From Clostridium minihomine (GTDB lineage Bacteria; Bacillota; Clostridia; Oscillospirales; Acutalibacteraceae): 64,000 nt of DNA. Below, piece by piece: positions 37,034-44,879 of the stretch (within the stretch, counting starts at the first letter, position 1; each line of letters opens with the position of its first letter). The stretch is from NCBI RefSeq assembly GCF_900240385.1, contig NZ_OEQH01000002.1:446488-510487 (forward strand), written 5' to 3'. Position numbers and translations under genes: made by a program. The notes beneath the pieces are model-generated. The model made no database searches and was not told where the DNA came from. It saw only the letters and a list, made by a program, of their open reading frames with translations.

Positions 37034-37099
37034 ACAGGATAATATACCCCCAGGCTCATTTTCACCTGAATTAGCATACTTTCGCTAATCTTATCCTGT
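37034..37099. repeat. Branched inverted-repeat structure between repeat copies
   Basis: ACAGGATAA (37034-37042) and TTATCCTGT (37091-37099) form a 9-bp closing stem around two short hairpins, CAGG/CCTG (37051-37068) and TTAGC/GCTAA (37071-37088). No gene overlaps it. Confidence 0.45.
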
Positions 37100-37101
37100 T
37101 T

Positions 37102-37155
37102 CAATGTTCTCTCAGCCGCCGAAAGCTTCGCTTGCGTCTGCGGCGTGAGGTTATT
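37102..37155 (-). repeat. Dispersed hairpin repeat, copy 2
   Basis: CAATGTTCTC and GTGAGGTTATT flank CTCA-GCCGC...GCGGC-GTGAG, with an inner CGAAAGC/GCTTGCG hairpin. Confidence 0.78.
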
Positions 37156-37220
37156 TTGGCGCCGTTTTCCTCAAACTACTTTTACTAAAAACGTATCCTC
37201 GTTTCTCTCTTAGCCGCGCC

Positions 37221-37277
37221 CAATGTTCCCTCAGGCGTCCAAAGCTATGCTTTGGTTTACGCCGTGGGATTATTATA
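37221..37277 (-). repeat. Dispersed hairpin repeat, copy 3
   Basis: CAATGTTCCC and GTGGGATTATTAT flank a strong hairpin, GGCGT-CCAAAGC-TAT-GCTTTGG-TTT-ACGCC. Confidence 0.78.
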
Positions 37278-37325
37278 TCACAAAAGGCCATAAAAAGGGA
37301 ATAAATTGTTAAAAAAACACGCAAT

Positions 37326-37589
37326 TTAGGTGGCGGCAAAATACAGAACAGTCGCCACCGCCGCCACTGCCGCCGGAGGCACCACACGAGTCAGCCAGAA
37401 TGACGTTCCCCGGGCTTTTTTCATGCCGGACGGGGCATCCAGGCTGCGCAGAATTTTTCGGGCTTCTTTTTCCAGCAATTCTCGTTCTGCACTGGCGTAT
37501 TCCGGTTTTACCACCAAATAGGCACTTTCATAGTAAATATTACCAGTTTCCCTTACTTCAATAATTTGCCTGCTGATTCCACGGATCAT
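37326..37589 (-). CDS. Small tail-anchored protein, unknown function
   Basis: This 87-residue protein starts MIRGISRQIIEVRETGNIYYESAYLVVKPEYAS and ends with one membrane span (VVPPAAVAAVATVLYFA). The N-terminal two thirds look cytosolic with conserved aromatic and charged positions. AGGAGG lies at a good distance from the ATG. I recall similar small proteins in Clostridia but know no function. The 600-bp repeat region follows it. Confidence 0.65.
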   Translation of the reverse strand: MIRGISRQIIEVRETGNIYYESAYLVVKPEYASAERELLEKEARKILRSLDAPSGMKKARGTSFWLTRVVPPAAVAAVATVLYFAAT

Positions 37590-37984
37590 ATGAATCCTCC
37601 TGCTGATTTGATTATCCTTATTTTAGGCGGAACCCAGTCGTTTATACGAAAGGTTTGCGTAAAAGAACGCAGAAAACACTTTGTTATACAATGCGTAAAA
37701 CTTCTGGGTTTACATAAAACCCGTGGATAACCTGTGACACACTGTTGATAACCCTGTTGAAAGTGTTGATAAGTTCCGGTTTTCCGCTGTGGAAAGAATC
37801 AAACCCGATGTGTGAAAATATTCATTATGTCAACCAAAAAGCACAAAATTCTCCATTTGTCAAACAACAGTCAGTATTTTTGCCTTTACGGGCAGGCCAT
37901 TTTAATTTTCTTTTGACCGAAAATATGCTATACTGGATTCAAAAGAACGACAAAAAGCCATCAAAAATTCGGAAGGAAATCGCT

Positions 37985-38677
37985 ATGCGTCAGGATATTA
38001 CCACCATCCCCATCAGCGAAGTGTTTGAGCCAAGACAGGGCTGCCCCATCTGCCGCATGCAAAAAATGCTGGAGGAACATCTGACGGAATATATTACCGG
38101 AGCAGCCATGATGGAGCCGGATGTTCGCGAACAAACCAACCGTTTGGGTTTTTGCGCCATCCACTGGGAAAAAACTCGGCAAACTGGCAGCCGTCTTTCG
38201 GTGGCTTTAATTTTAGAAAGTCATTTAACCCAATTGACAGAACAGCTTTTTACCCAAAGCCGCCTCTCAGAAAAAAAGCGGCTTCAGTTAGCACAGAATC
38301 AGCAAACCTCTTGTTTTCTTTGTGAAAAAACTGAACAGAGCTTATCTCACTTGCTGGAAACGGTCTATGCTTTGTGGGGAAAAGAGGAAACATTCCGCTC
38401 CCTCTATACACAGCAGGAGTTTTTGTGCCTTCCTCACTACACCCGCCTGATGCAAGAAAGCCAGAAGGTGTCCCGCGATCAGCGGCAGTTCTTCCGGGAA
38501 GCTACCACCCGTTTGGCTCAAAATCAATTAACCTGTTTGAGCCAGGATATTACCAAATTTTGCGCTATGTTTGATTACCGAAATAAAAACGGTGACTGGG
38601 GAAACTCCCGGGATGCCATTGAACGAAGTATTGCGTTTTTAACGGCAGATGCCGTAACGAAAAAGGAGGAACCATGA
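37985..38677 (+). CDS. DUF6062-like cysteine-pair protein
   Basis: The 230-residue protein starts MRQDITTIPISEVFE. It has CPIC near residue 20 and CFLC near residue 112, plus two conserved FCxxH/LCLPHY positions (GFCAIHW, FLCLPHY), which together look like two zinc sites. The pattern matches DUF6062 proteins of Clostridia; function unknown. The frame is open for 80 codons upstream, but the ATG at 37985 follows GGAAGG at 8 bases. It overlaps the DNA glycosylase gene by four bases (ATGA), so the two are translationally coupled. Confidence 0.75.
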   Translation: MRQDITTIPISEVFEPRQGCPICRMQKMLEEHLTEYITGAAMMEPDVREQTNRLGFCAIHWEKTRQTGSRLSVALILESHLTQLTEQLFTQSRLSEKKRLQLAQNQQTSCFLCEKTEQSLSHLLETVYALWGKEETFRSLYTQQEFLCLPHYTRLMQESQKVSRDQRQFFREATTRLAQNQLTCLSQDITKFCAMFDYRNKNGDWGNSRDAIERSIAFLTADAVTKKEEP

Positions 38678-39510
38678 TTTATCAGCAAACCAGCCGCGGA
38701 ATTGAAATTCCCTCTTCGCCGGAACTGGATTTGGGCCAGACCCTGGACTGCGGCCAGTGCTTCCGGTGGCAGATTTTGCCCGACGGCGTCTATCAGGGAA
38801 TTGCCATGGGCCGCCGGCTGACCATTACCGAACAGGGCGGTACCGTTCTGTTTCATGATGTGACTGCCCAGGATTTTGAATCGATCTGGGCTCCTTATTT
38901 TGATTTGGATTTTGATTATGCCTGCGTGCGCAATGATCTGTCCGAAATTCATCCTGCCCTGTGCGAAGCTGCCCAGTTTGCCCCCGGCATCCGCCTTCTA
39001 AGGCAAGATCCCTGGGAGGCGCTGTGTTCTTTTATTATTTCCCAAAATAACAATATTCCTCGCATTAAAGGAATTGTCGATCGGCTTTGCCAGCTGTTGG
39101 GTGAAGAACGGGATGGATTTTATGACTTTCCCACCCCGCAGTGTCTGGCGGAACAAACCGTGGAATCACTTGCCCCGGTGCGCAGCGGATTTCGTGCCAA
39201 ATACCTGATTGACGCCGCCCAAAAAGTAGCCGGCGGGCAGGTTAATTTAGCCGAGCTGTCGGTCATGCCTTTGCAGGAAGCCCGCCAAAGCCTGATGACG
39301 ATTTACGGCGTGGGGGAAAAAGTGGCCGAATGTGCTTTGCTTTATGGACTGCATCGTTTGGAGGCTTTCCCCATGGATGTATGGATGAAAAGAGCCATGG
39401 CAGTTCTTCTTCCCGGATATCGGCCGGAACAACTGGGGGCTTATGCGGGCATTGCCCAACAGTATCTGTTCCATTACAGCCGCTGTAACGCTCAGCTTTT
39501 TACCGCTTAA
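38674..39510 (+). CDS. 8-oxoguanine DNA glycosylase/AP lyase (OGG1-like)
   Basis: This base-excision repair enzyme of 278 residues has the OGG N-terminal domain (LDLGQTLDCGQCFRWQ), the helix-hairpin-helix GVGEKVAECALLYGLHR with the catalytic lysine, and FPMDVWMKR with the catalytic aspartate. These line up with GTKVADC (Lys249) and VPVDVHM (Asp268) of human OGG1. It is translated in coupling with the DUF6062 gene ahead of it. Confidence 0.9.
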   Translation: MIYQQTSRGIEIPSSPELDLGQTLDCGQCFRWQILPDGVYQGIAMGRRLTITEQGGTVLFHDVTAQDFESIWAPYFDLDFDYACVRNDLSEIHPALCEAAQFAPGIRLLRQDPWEALCSFIISQNNNIPRIKGIVDRLCQLLGEERDGFYDFPTPQCLAEQTVESLAPVRSGFRAKYLIDAAQKVAGGQVNLAELSVMPLQEARQSLMTIYGVGEKVAECALLYGLHRLEAFPMDVWMKRAMAVLLPGYRPEQLGAYAGIAQQYLFHYSRCNAQLFTA

Positions 39511-39548
39511 ATCTAAAAAAAGAAAAAACAGATTTTTTAAAAACAAAA

Positions 39549-39577
39549 CTGTATTTTCTTTTTATTTATGATATAAT
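39549..39577 (+). promoter_or_regulatory. Candidate fba promoter
   Basis: A consensus -10 box TATAAT (39572-39577) lies 17 bp after CTGTAT, a poor -35 box. It is 70 bp ahead of the fba start. Confidence 0.4.
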
Positions 39578-39646
39578 CATTTTATAAAATATCTTAGCCC
39601 AAGTTAACACTCGGACTAAAAAAATAAAATCAGGAGTGTGATCCAA

Positions 39647-40585
39647 ATGCCATTGGTAAATACGACGGAAATGTTTGAAAAGGCCTATCAAGGCGGATAT
39701 GCCATCGGTGCATTTAACGTCAATAACATGGAGATCGTTCAGGGAATTACAGAAGCATGCCAGGAGTTAAATGCTCCTGTGATTCTTCAGGTATCTGCTG
39801 GCGCGCGCAAATATGCCAACCACACCTATCTGATCAAGTTGGTAGAAGCGGCCGTGGCACAATGCCCTCAGCTGCCCATTGCTCTGCATTTGGATCACGG
39901 CCCGTCTTTCGAACTGTGCAAAGACTGCATCGACGGCGGCTTTACCTCCGTCATGTATGACGGCTCCTCTAAGCCTTATGAAGAGAACATCGAAGAAGCC
40001 CGCCGCGTTGTGGAATATGCCCACAAATATAACGTGACGGTAGAAGCTGAACTGGGTCAGCTGGCCGGTATTGAGGATGATGTGAATGTGGAAGCTGAAA
40101 ATGCTTCTTTCACCGATCCCAATCAGGTTGAAGATTTTGTCAAAAGAACCGGTGTGGATTCTTTGGCCATTGCCATCGGAACCAGCCATGGCGCTTATAA
40201 GTTTAAACCCGGGCAAAAACCCCAGCTGCGTTTTGATATTTTGGAAGAAGTCTCTCGTCGTCTGCCCGGATTCCCCATCGTTCTGCACGGCGCATCTTCT
40301 GTTGTTCCCCAGTTTGTGGAAGAAATCAACCGCTATGGCGGCAATATGCCCGACGCAATCGGAATTCCCGAAGAAATGCTTCGTCAGGCAGCCACCATGG
40401 CCGTCTGCAAAATCAACATTGACTCTGACCTGCGTTTGGCCATGACAGCCAGCGTGCGTAAATATCTGGCGGAAAACCCCAGCCACTTTGATCCCCGCCA
40501 ATACCTCGGCCCCGCCCGCACTGCCATTAAAGACATGGTGGCTCACAAAATCAATACGGTTTTGGGCTGCGCCGGAAAGGCCTAA
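39647..40585 (+). CDS. fba: Fructose-bisphosphate aldolase, class II
   Basis: This zinc-dependent glycolytic aldolase has the metal and substrate signatures ALHLDHGPSFELCKDCIDGGFTSVMYDGS, VEAELGQLAGIED, IGTSHGAYKF and VLHGASSVVPQF. The ATG at 39647 follows AGGAG and gives 312 residues. A GTG nine bases upstream is too close to that site. It appears to be a single-gene unit with its own promoter and terminator. Confidence 0.95.
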   Translation: MPLVNTTEMFEKAYQGGYAIGAFNVNNMEIVQGITEACQELNAPVILQVSAGARKYANHTYLIKLVEAAVAQCPQLPIALHLDHGPSFELCKDCIDGGFTSVMYDGSSKPYEENIEEARRVVEYAHKYNVTVEAELGQLAGIEDDVNVEAENASFTDPNQVEDFVKRTGVDSLAIAIGTSHGAYKFKPGQKPQLRFDILEEVSRRLPGFPIVLHGASSVVPQFVEEINRYGGNMPDAIGIPEEMLRQAATMAVCKINIDSDLRLAMTASVRKYLAENPSHFDPRQYLGPARTAIKDMVAHKINTVLGCAGKA

Positions 40586-40750
40586 CCACCTTTTGAAAGA
40601 AACAGAACTTTTTCTGCGTTTGGCGATAAAGATGGTTCGATTCAAACCGTTTCCAGGACAGTCCGATGAAAATGCAGCGCGCCAAACCTTTTATCAAATC
40701 ACTTTTCATCTACACTGCGCACATTTTACCCCAACACAAAGCATACGATA
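40586..40750. other. Gene-free region after fba
   Basis: No credible gene. With the terminator at 40751-40786 and the following 150 bp it forms the intergenic stretch to the CPBP protease gene. Confidence 0.35.
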
Positions 40751-40790
40751 AAAAAGGGAGGGAGCTAAATTCAGCTTCCTCCCTTTGTGT
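40751..40790 (+). terminator. Intrinsic terminator downstream of fba
   Basis: AAAGGGAGG-AGCT pairs with AGCT-CCTCCCTTT (one mismatch) around AAATTC. A T-rich tail (GTGTTCTTTT) follows. It lies about 165 bp past the fba stop. Confidence 0.65.
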
Positions 40791-40940
40791 TCTTTTGGAC
40801 GATTATAGGAACAGAGCAAATAGAAGATCTGTTTACACCGCAACTCATTTTAACAAAAGAATCCGGCAAAAAGATAGCCAACAGCATTCAAAGAAGCTGT
40901 TCTGTCTTTTTGATCTTTTCTTTGAATGGAGGTATTTTGC

Positions 40941-41855
40941 ATGGTTGAAACACAAAACGACTCGCTTCCTCTGCCAGCAACGGTAAACCCTGAGGAAAAG
41001 AAAAAGGCACTGGATGATATCGCTACTGTTTCCTGTCGATTTGGATTGATCTTTCTTTTCTCTTTCCTGGCGGGAACAGCGCTGGAAAGAAACACTCCCT
41101 CTGCTTTTTCACAGTGGGCTTTTGCAATACATAATGTAACTTATCTATTTCTGTGTGTTCTATTGTGCATTCGTTTTTTACCAATTCGTCCGAAAAATAT
41201 CATTCAGGAAGAATCCCGCAAAAAGGATCAAACGATTACCGCCGGTGTCATTCTCTCTCTTTTCATGCTGTGTTTTATGTTTCTGTTTGATATCACATTG
41301 ATTTCCTTATTACAAGGAATCCATTTAGTAGAAAGAAATCAAATTGTTTTTGAACAAATGATATCCAATCCTCTCGTTCGCATTTTTACCGTAGGTATTA
41401 TTGGACCCATCGCAGAAGAAATCATCTTTCGGGGAATTCTTTTCTCCCGTCTGCAAAAACATGGCACCCTGTTTGCAATTCTTGCTACTGCTTTTACTTT
41501 TGCAATTATCCACGATGGCTTTAACATTTTAGTTGCATTTTTCTTTGGAATATTAGGGGGAATTCTGCGCGCAGCAACCGGCAATATCTTTTATTCCAGC
41601 TTCGTGCACAGCTGTAATAACTGTGCTGTCTTGCTGCTGTTGGGTACTTCTCCAAATGGACTCTTAATTTTTTCGATTCTTCTGATTTGCAGTGTCCTGT
41701 TTTGTTTTCTTTATTTTAAATATCGAAACATTCCACTGAAAAAAAGTGTTTTCTCAAACAGTATCCATAATATTAAGGTTCAAATAAAAGCAGAAAAGGA
41801 AAAATTCACATCCTTTATTACAATCCCCATTATTTTATTATTTGTCGTGATATAA
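40941..41855 (+). CDS. CPBP family intramembrane metalloprotease (CAAX protease-like)
   Basis: This 304-residue membrane protein has the motifs EEIIFRG (Glu pair and Arg), FTFAIIH (His) and HSCNN, which form the active site of the Abi/CPBP group. It has seven to eight spans. In bacteria these proteases act in bacteriocin immunity or maturation or have unknown roles; no peptide gene is evident next to it. The ATG at 40941 follows GGAGG. Base composition is more AT-rich than in the neighbours. Confidence 0.85.
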   Translation: MVETQNDSLPLPATVNPEEKKKALDDIATVSCRFGLIFLFSFLAGTALERNTPSAFSQWAFAIHNVTYLFLCVLLCIRFLPIRPKNIIQEESRKKDQTITAGVILSLFMLCFMFLFDITLISLLQGIHLVERNQIVFEQMISNPLVRIFTVGIIGPIAEEIIFRGILFSRLQKHGTLFAILATAFTFAIIHDGFNILVAFFFGILGGILRAATGNIFYSSFVHSCNNCAVLLLLGTSPNGLLIFSILLICSVLFCFLYFKYRNIPLKKSVFSNSIHNIKVQIKAEKEKFTSFITIPIILLFVVI

Positions 41856-41982
41856 AAAACAAAATCATAAGAAAACGAGCTGTTTCATGGAGTGATTTGA
41901 ATTGCCGTGCCTTGTCTTACTGCATCTGACAAGTAATAAAACACTACTTTTAAATCCATATCTTTTCTTATTCAATCCAAGA

Positions 41983-42030
41983 AAGCTCCAGTTCCCTGTG
42001 CCAAATGCACAGATACTTTGGAGCTTCTTT
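41983..42030 (+). terminator. Intrinsic terminator downstream of the CPBP gene
   Basis: AAGCTCCA/TGGAGCTT (41983-41990 and 42019-42026) encloses CTGTGC/GCACAG, and TCTTTTC follows on the plus strand. It sits just after the stop of the convergent minus gene at 42041 and may serve both. Confidence 0.55.
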
Positions 42031-42040
42031 TCAAAATACC

Positions 42041-43462
42041 TTAGTTTGTGAGTGAGAGTTCTTCCAGTTCTTTTAATTCAAAATGGCGCAAATCAAAACA
42101 GGCCCCTTTTTCCGTCCCGATGCACAGCCTGACATGACAGCGCCCGCTTCGCCTTTGCAATGGATTCTGGCGAATCACCACAGACTGAAGCGACTCTTTC
42201 GGAATGACTGCGGTAAAAATTTGATCCTGAATATACCCACAAGCAACAATATGCGTATCATCCGCTGCCAAAAAGGAATTGCGAAAAGCCAGAATCCGCA
42301 GCGCCAAATGATACAGGGGGAAGAGGAACAGAAATAGAATCAGCGGGGCAAACAGCCACAAATATTGTAAAAACACCAGATACAGCGCCAAAACCGCAGC
42401 AAAATTGAAAATAGGGCCGATTAAAAAACCCAGCCAGGCCGCTTTGGGCGGCTTGATCTTTTGAATGGATTTCTGAGGAAAAAAATACGGAGCGGCATGG
42501 GGATAAAATTGGCTGAGATGAAATTTTAATTCCACTTCATTGGCGGCAGCCATCAGCAAACTGCGATCTCCCTTTTCTTTGCCGGAACCAATGGTGTGTA
42601 AATACACCGATGACAGCCGCAACATTCGCATCACCAAGCTTTGCCGCACTCCCACTGCCCGAACAGCCCGATCTGTCAATAGCTGTCGGCTTCTGACCAC
42701 CATTCCACGAGAAATCATGGTTCCGCCGGGGGATTTTCCTGCTGTAAAAAACGCATACCGAAAAAACTGCACCAAAAAAGCAATCAGCCAGCCCATTGCA
42801 AACAGCCACCCCACTGTGGCAACAGCAGGGGGAACACCCAAAGCAATCAGACGTTGGGTTTGGTTCACACTTTGATACAGCCACCCAGTCAATTCGTCGC
42901 CCAAAATCTTACCTGCCCGGTTGAGCAAAATACCAATCAGCAAAAGGCCGGAAGCCGGGTTTGACCAGGAAGCCGCCATCAGCACCACCCGCACCGGGCT
43001 GGCGGCATAACGGTGCACAATGGTCTTTTTTTGTTCTTCCCACCAGCTCATCAGCCCTTTTTTAGAAAGAATTAAAGTCAAGCTGGGTTTTTTGGCGTTT
43101 GCGGCAGGGCTGTCCAGCATAATTTGTGCCGCCCCGAACACATCCAATATCGGGTTCAGCCGCAGGAATACCGAAGCAACGCAGTCCGCCGGAAGAAGCC
43201 GATACTTTTGAAAAAACAATCCGCTTTTCCAATAAAGAACGGATATGCTTTTTCCGCCTTCCTCCACTGTTTTGATCCCATATCCACAGCTGGCATACTG
43301 AAAACAGGCAATTCCAGTCACTGCCAGAACACCCGGCAGATTGCCCCACGCCACCTCAGAAAAAGGGGCACGCAATATGGCCTGAATTAATGGGAAAATC
43401 AAAAGGAAAAAAAAGCGGGATAAATAATTCCATATAGTTGTAAAATGAGGGCGTTTAGTCAT
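42041..43462 (-). CDS. YdbT-like membrane protein with PH-like (bPH2) domains
   Basis: This 473-residue protein has paired membrane spans separated by soluble segments with the pattern ...ISVLYWKSGLFFQKYRLLPADCVASV, then GGTMISRGMVVRSRQLLTDRAVRAVGVRQS and DDTHIVACGYIQDQIFTAVIPKESLQSVVIRQNPLQRR. These three repeats are typical of the bacterial PH domain group in YdbT. It follows the short YdbS-like gene with an 8-bp overlap. The ATG at 43462 is placed behind GAGGAGG. Function is unclear; B. subtilis YdbT is linked to envelope stress, which I only infer here. Confidence 0.75.
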   Translation of the reverse strand: MTKRPHFTTIWNYLSRFFFLLIFPLIQAILRAPFSEVAWGNLPGVLAVTGIACFQYASCGYGIKTVEEGGKSISVLYWKSGLFFQKYRLLPADCVASVFLRLNPILDVFGAAQIMLDSPAANAKKPSLTLILSKKGLMSWWEEQKKTIVHRYAASPVRVVLMAASWSNPASGLLLIGILLNRAGKILGDELTGWLYQSVNQTQRLIALGVPPAVATVGWLFAMGWLIAFLVQFFRYAFFTAGKSPGGTMISRGMVVRSRQLLTDRAVRAVGVRQSLVMRMLRLSSVYLHTIGSGKEKGDRSLLMAAANEVELKFHLSQFYPHAAPYFFPQKSIQKIKPPKAAWLGFLIGPIFNFAAVLALYLVFLQYLWLFAPLILFLFLFPLYHLALRILAFRNSFLAADDTHIVACGYIQDQIFTAVIPKESLQSVVIRQNPLQRRSGRCHVRLCIGTEKGACFDLRHFELKELEELSLTN

Positions 43463-43898
43463 TGGCCGCCTCCTCAATAATGCGCAGCAGAACCAAAGCG
43501 TCTTCTTTTGAAAGCTGGCGCATAGAAATCGGCGCCCCCACCGGGCGGACAGACAGGGTACATAGCCCCATCATCTGCTGAAAAGGTGACTGCGAAATGG
43601 CAGCGGTCAGAATATTTTCCAGCCGCAGCGTTATGGACACCCGAAAAATCATGCCGGTGCGCCAGGTCAATCTTCCTTCTTCCAACAGAACCTGACTGGC
43701 TTGAAACAGCCCGGGGACATACCAAAACACATACAAAAAGTATATTGATACAACAATTATACTCAAAGCAATTCCAACTTCCCCTCGAAAGGACAATAAA
43801 ATTCCACAAAGGAAAAACAAAGGCAAAGCAACCAAAGTTCCCATCAAACGCCAAAACCGGATGCTTTGCTTCCCCAGGCCAAATTTCAAACCGATCAC
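43455..43898 (-). CDS. YdbS-like PH-domain membrane protein
   Basis: This 147-residue protein has two membrane spans (LMGTLVALPLFFLCGILLSF and GIALSIIVVSIYFLYVFWYV) and one bPH2 domain (EGRLTWRTGMIFRVSITLRLENILTAAISQSPFQQMMGLCTLSV). The C-terminus overlaps the next gene. The best in-frame start is a GTG at 43898 with a weak ribosome binding site, so the start is uncertain. The ydbS-ydbT pair is a known arrangement in Firmicutes. Confidence 0.72.
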   Translation of the reverse strand: MIGLKFGLGKQSIRFWRLMGTLVALPLFFLCGILLSFRGEVGIALSIIVVSIYFLYVFWYVPGLFQASQVLLEEGRLTWRTGMIFRVSITLRLENILTAAISQSPFQQMMGLCTLSVRPVGAPISMRQLSKEDALVLLRIIEEAAND

Positions 43899-43927
43899 CC
43901 CAGTTTATTTTTCCCAAAAACTCTGTA

Positions 43928-44566
43928 TTATGAAAAAGCAAATTGAGAAAGAGCCGGCAGGTTTAAAATTTGAATCTGCCGGTATTGGGTCGAGATCCAT
44001 CCCTTGCGCGCAAATTCTGATAAAACCCGGCTTGCCGTTACTCGGGACACGCCCGCCATATCCCCCAAATCTTCGTGGGAACAAGATACCGCCCCGGAAC
44101 CTTGTGCATCCGCCATCTCAGTTAAAATTTTTGCAAGCCGTCGGTCTGCCTGCAAAAACGTCATATGATCCACTTGATTGGAAAGCATGCGAACCGTTTT
44201 GGAGAACAGATGCAAAAGCTGAAAGGCCAACATCGGTTCTTCGCGAAAGCATTCCAGCAGCACCGGCTGACTGACCGGGATAATCTCGGACTTTTGCAGA
44301 GTTTTGGCAGAGGACATGCGAGGCAGCCCGTCAAAAAATGCCGCTTCACCGAAAATATTTTCCTTTTCTAAAAGAGTCAGCGTTTTTTCCTGCCCGGTTT
44401 CTGAACTTAAAAAAATCCGTACTTTCCCGCTTTTTAAATAATAAAACCGATCTGCCAATTCCCCCTGCCGGTAAATCATCTGGTTTTCGGGGTACTGACG
44501 GGGGCTTGCCTTTTGCCCCAGCACATCCCACAAGCTTCCGCCTTTCGGTTTGTTTTTTTCTTCCAT
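43928..44566 (-). CDS. Crp/Fnr family transcriptional regulator
   Basis: This 212-residue regulator has an N-terminal cyclic-nucleotide-binding-like barrel (YRQGELADRFYYLKSGKVRIFL, IFGEAAFFDGLPRMSSAKTL) and a C-terminal winged helix (CSHEDLGDMAGVSRVTASRVLSEFARKGWI). No cysteine cluster for an Fe-S centre is visible at the N-terminus, so it is not a classic FNR. It is divergent from leuCD across a 313-bp region and could control it; no binding site was identified. Confidence 0.88.
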   Translation of the reverse strand: MEEKNKPKGGSLWDVLGQKASPRQYPENQMIYRQGELADRFYYLKSGKVRIFLSSETGQEKTLTLLEKENIFGEAAFFDGLPRMSSAKTLQKSEIIPVSQPVLLECFREEPMLAFQLLHLFSKTVRMLSNQVDHMTFLQADRRLAKILTEMADAQGSGAVSCSHEDLGDMAGVSRVTASRVLSEFARKGWISTQYRQIQILNLPALSQFAFS

Positions 44567-44879
44567 TGTCGGCCCCCTTATCTGGCGAAATCTTTTCTTT
44601 CCATTGATTTTTGTTCTTTTCTGTTTTCTGTGTCCCCAAATTCATCCGGACAACCACCGCTGCTCTTACTCCCTAAAAAATTTTCTAAATTGTAACATGA
44701 TTTACATTCTATGCGCAAGAAATGTGGCATAATAACCTCACTCCGCAAGCAAAAGAACCGCTTGTGATAAAAGAACATCCAATCATAACTAAGCCTTGGG
44801 CATGAAATTGGCTCTGCTTTAAAAACGTTTCGGTGTTTTTCTATGGGTAAATGAAAAATATTTTTGGAGGTTGAGAACC
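44567..44879. other. Intergenic region between the Crp/Fnr gene and leuC
   Basis: This region holds a hairpin repeat copy (44731-44780) and must hold promoters for both flanking genes. No gene is present. I did not find a convincing Crp-type palindrome. Confidence 0.4.
44731..44780 (+). repeat. Dispersed hairpin repeat, copy 5 (opposite orientation)
   Basis: AATAACCTCAC at one end and AAGAACATCC at the other match the ends of the other copies read on the opposite strand. Inner arms CCGCAAGC and GCTTGTGA are present. It is upstream of leuC in the same orientation as the other copies relative to their downstream genes. Confidence 0.6.

Larger units (their letters stand above)
36727..37325. other. 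Gene-free region with a tandem hairpin array
   Basis: This 600-bp stretch upstream of rlmB has no credible gene. It holds three copies of a dispersed hairpin repeat (36975-37030, 37102-37155, 37221-37277), spaced 127 and 119 bp, and a branched structure between copies 1 and 2 (37034-37099). Confidence 0.7.

Noticed and set aside
37270-37277. Promoter function of the TATAAT in repeat copies
   Set aside because: No conserved -35 box at the right distance, and copies 1 and 2 lack the TATAAT.
36975-37277. CRISPR array
   Set aside because: Units are diverged hairpins with spacing of about 120 bp and no cas genes are present.
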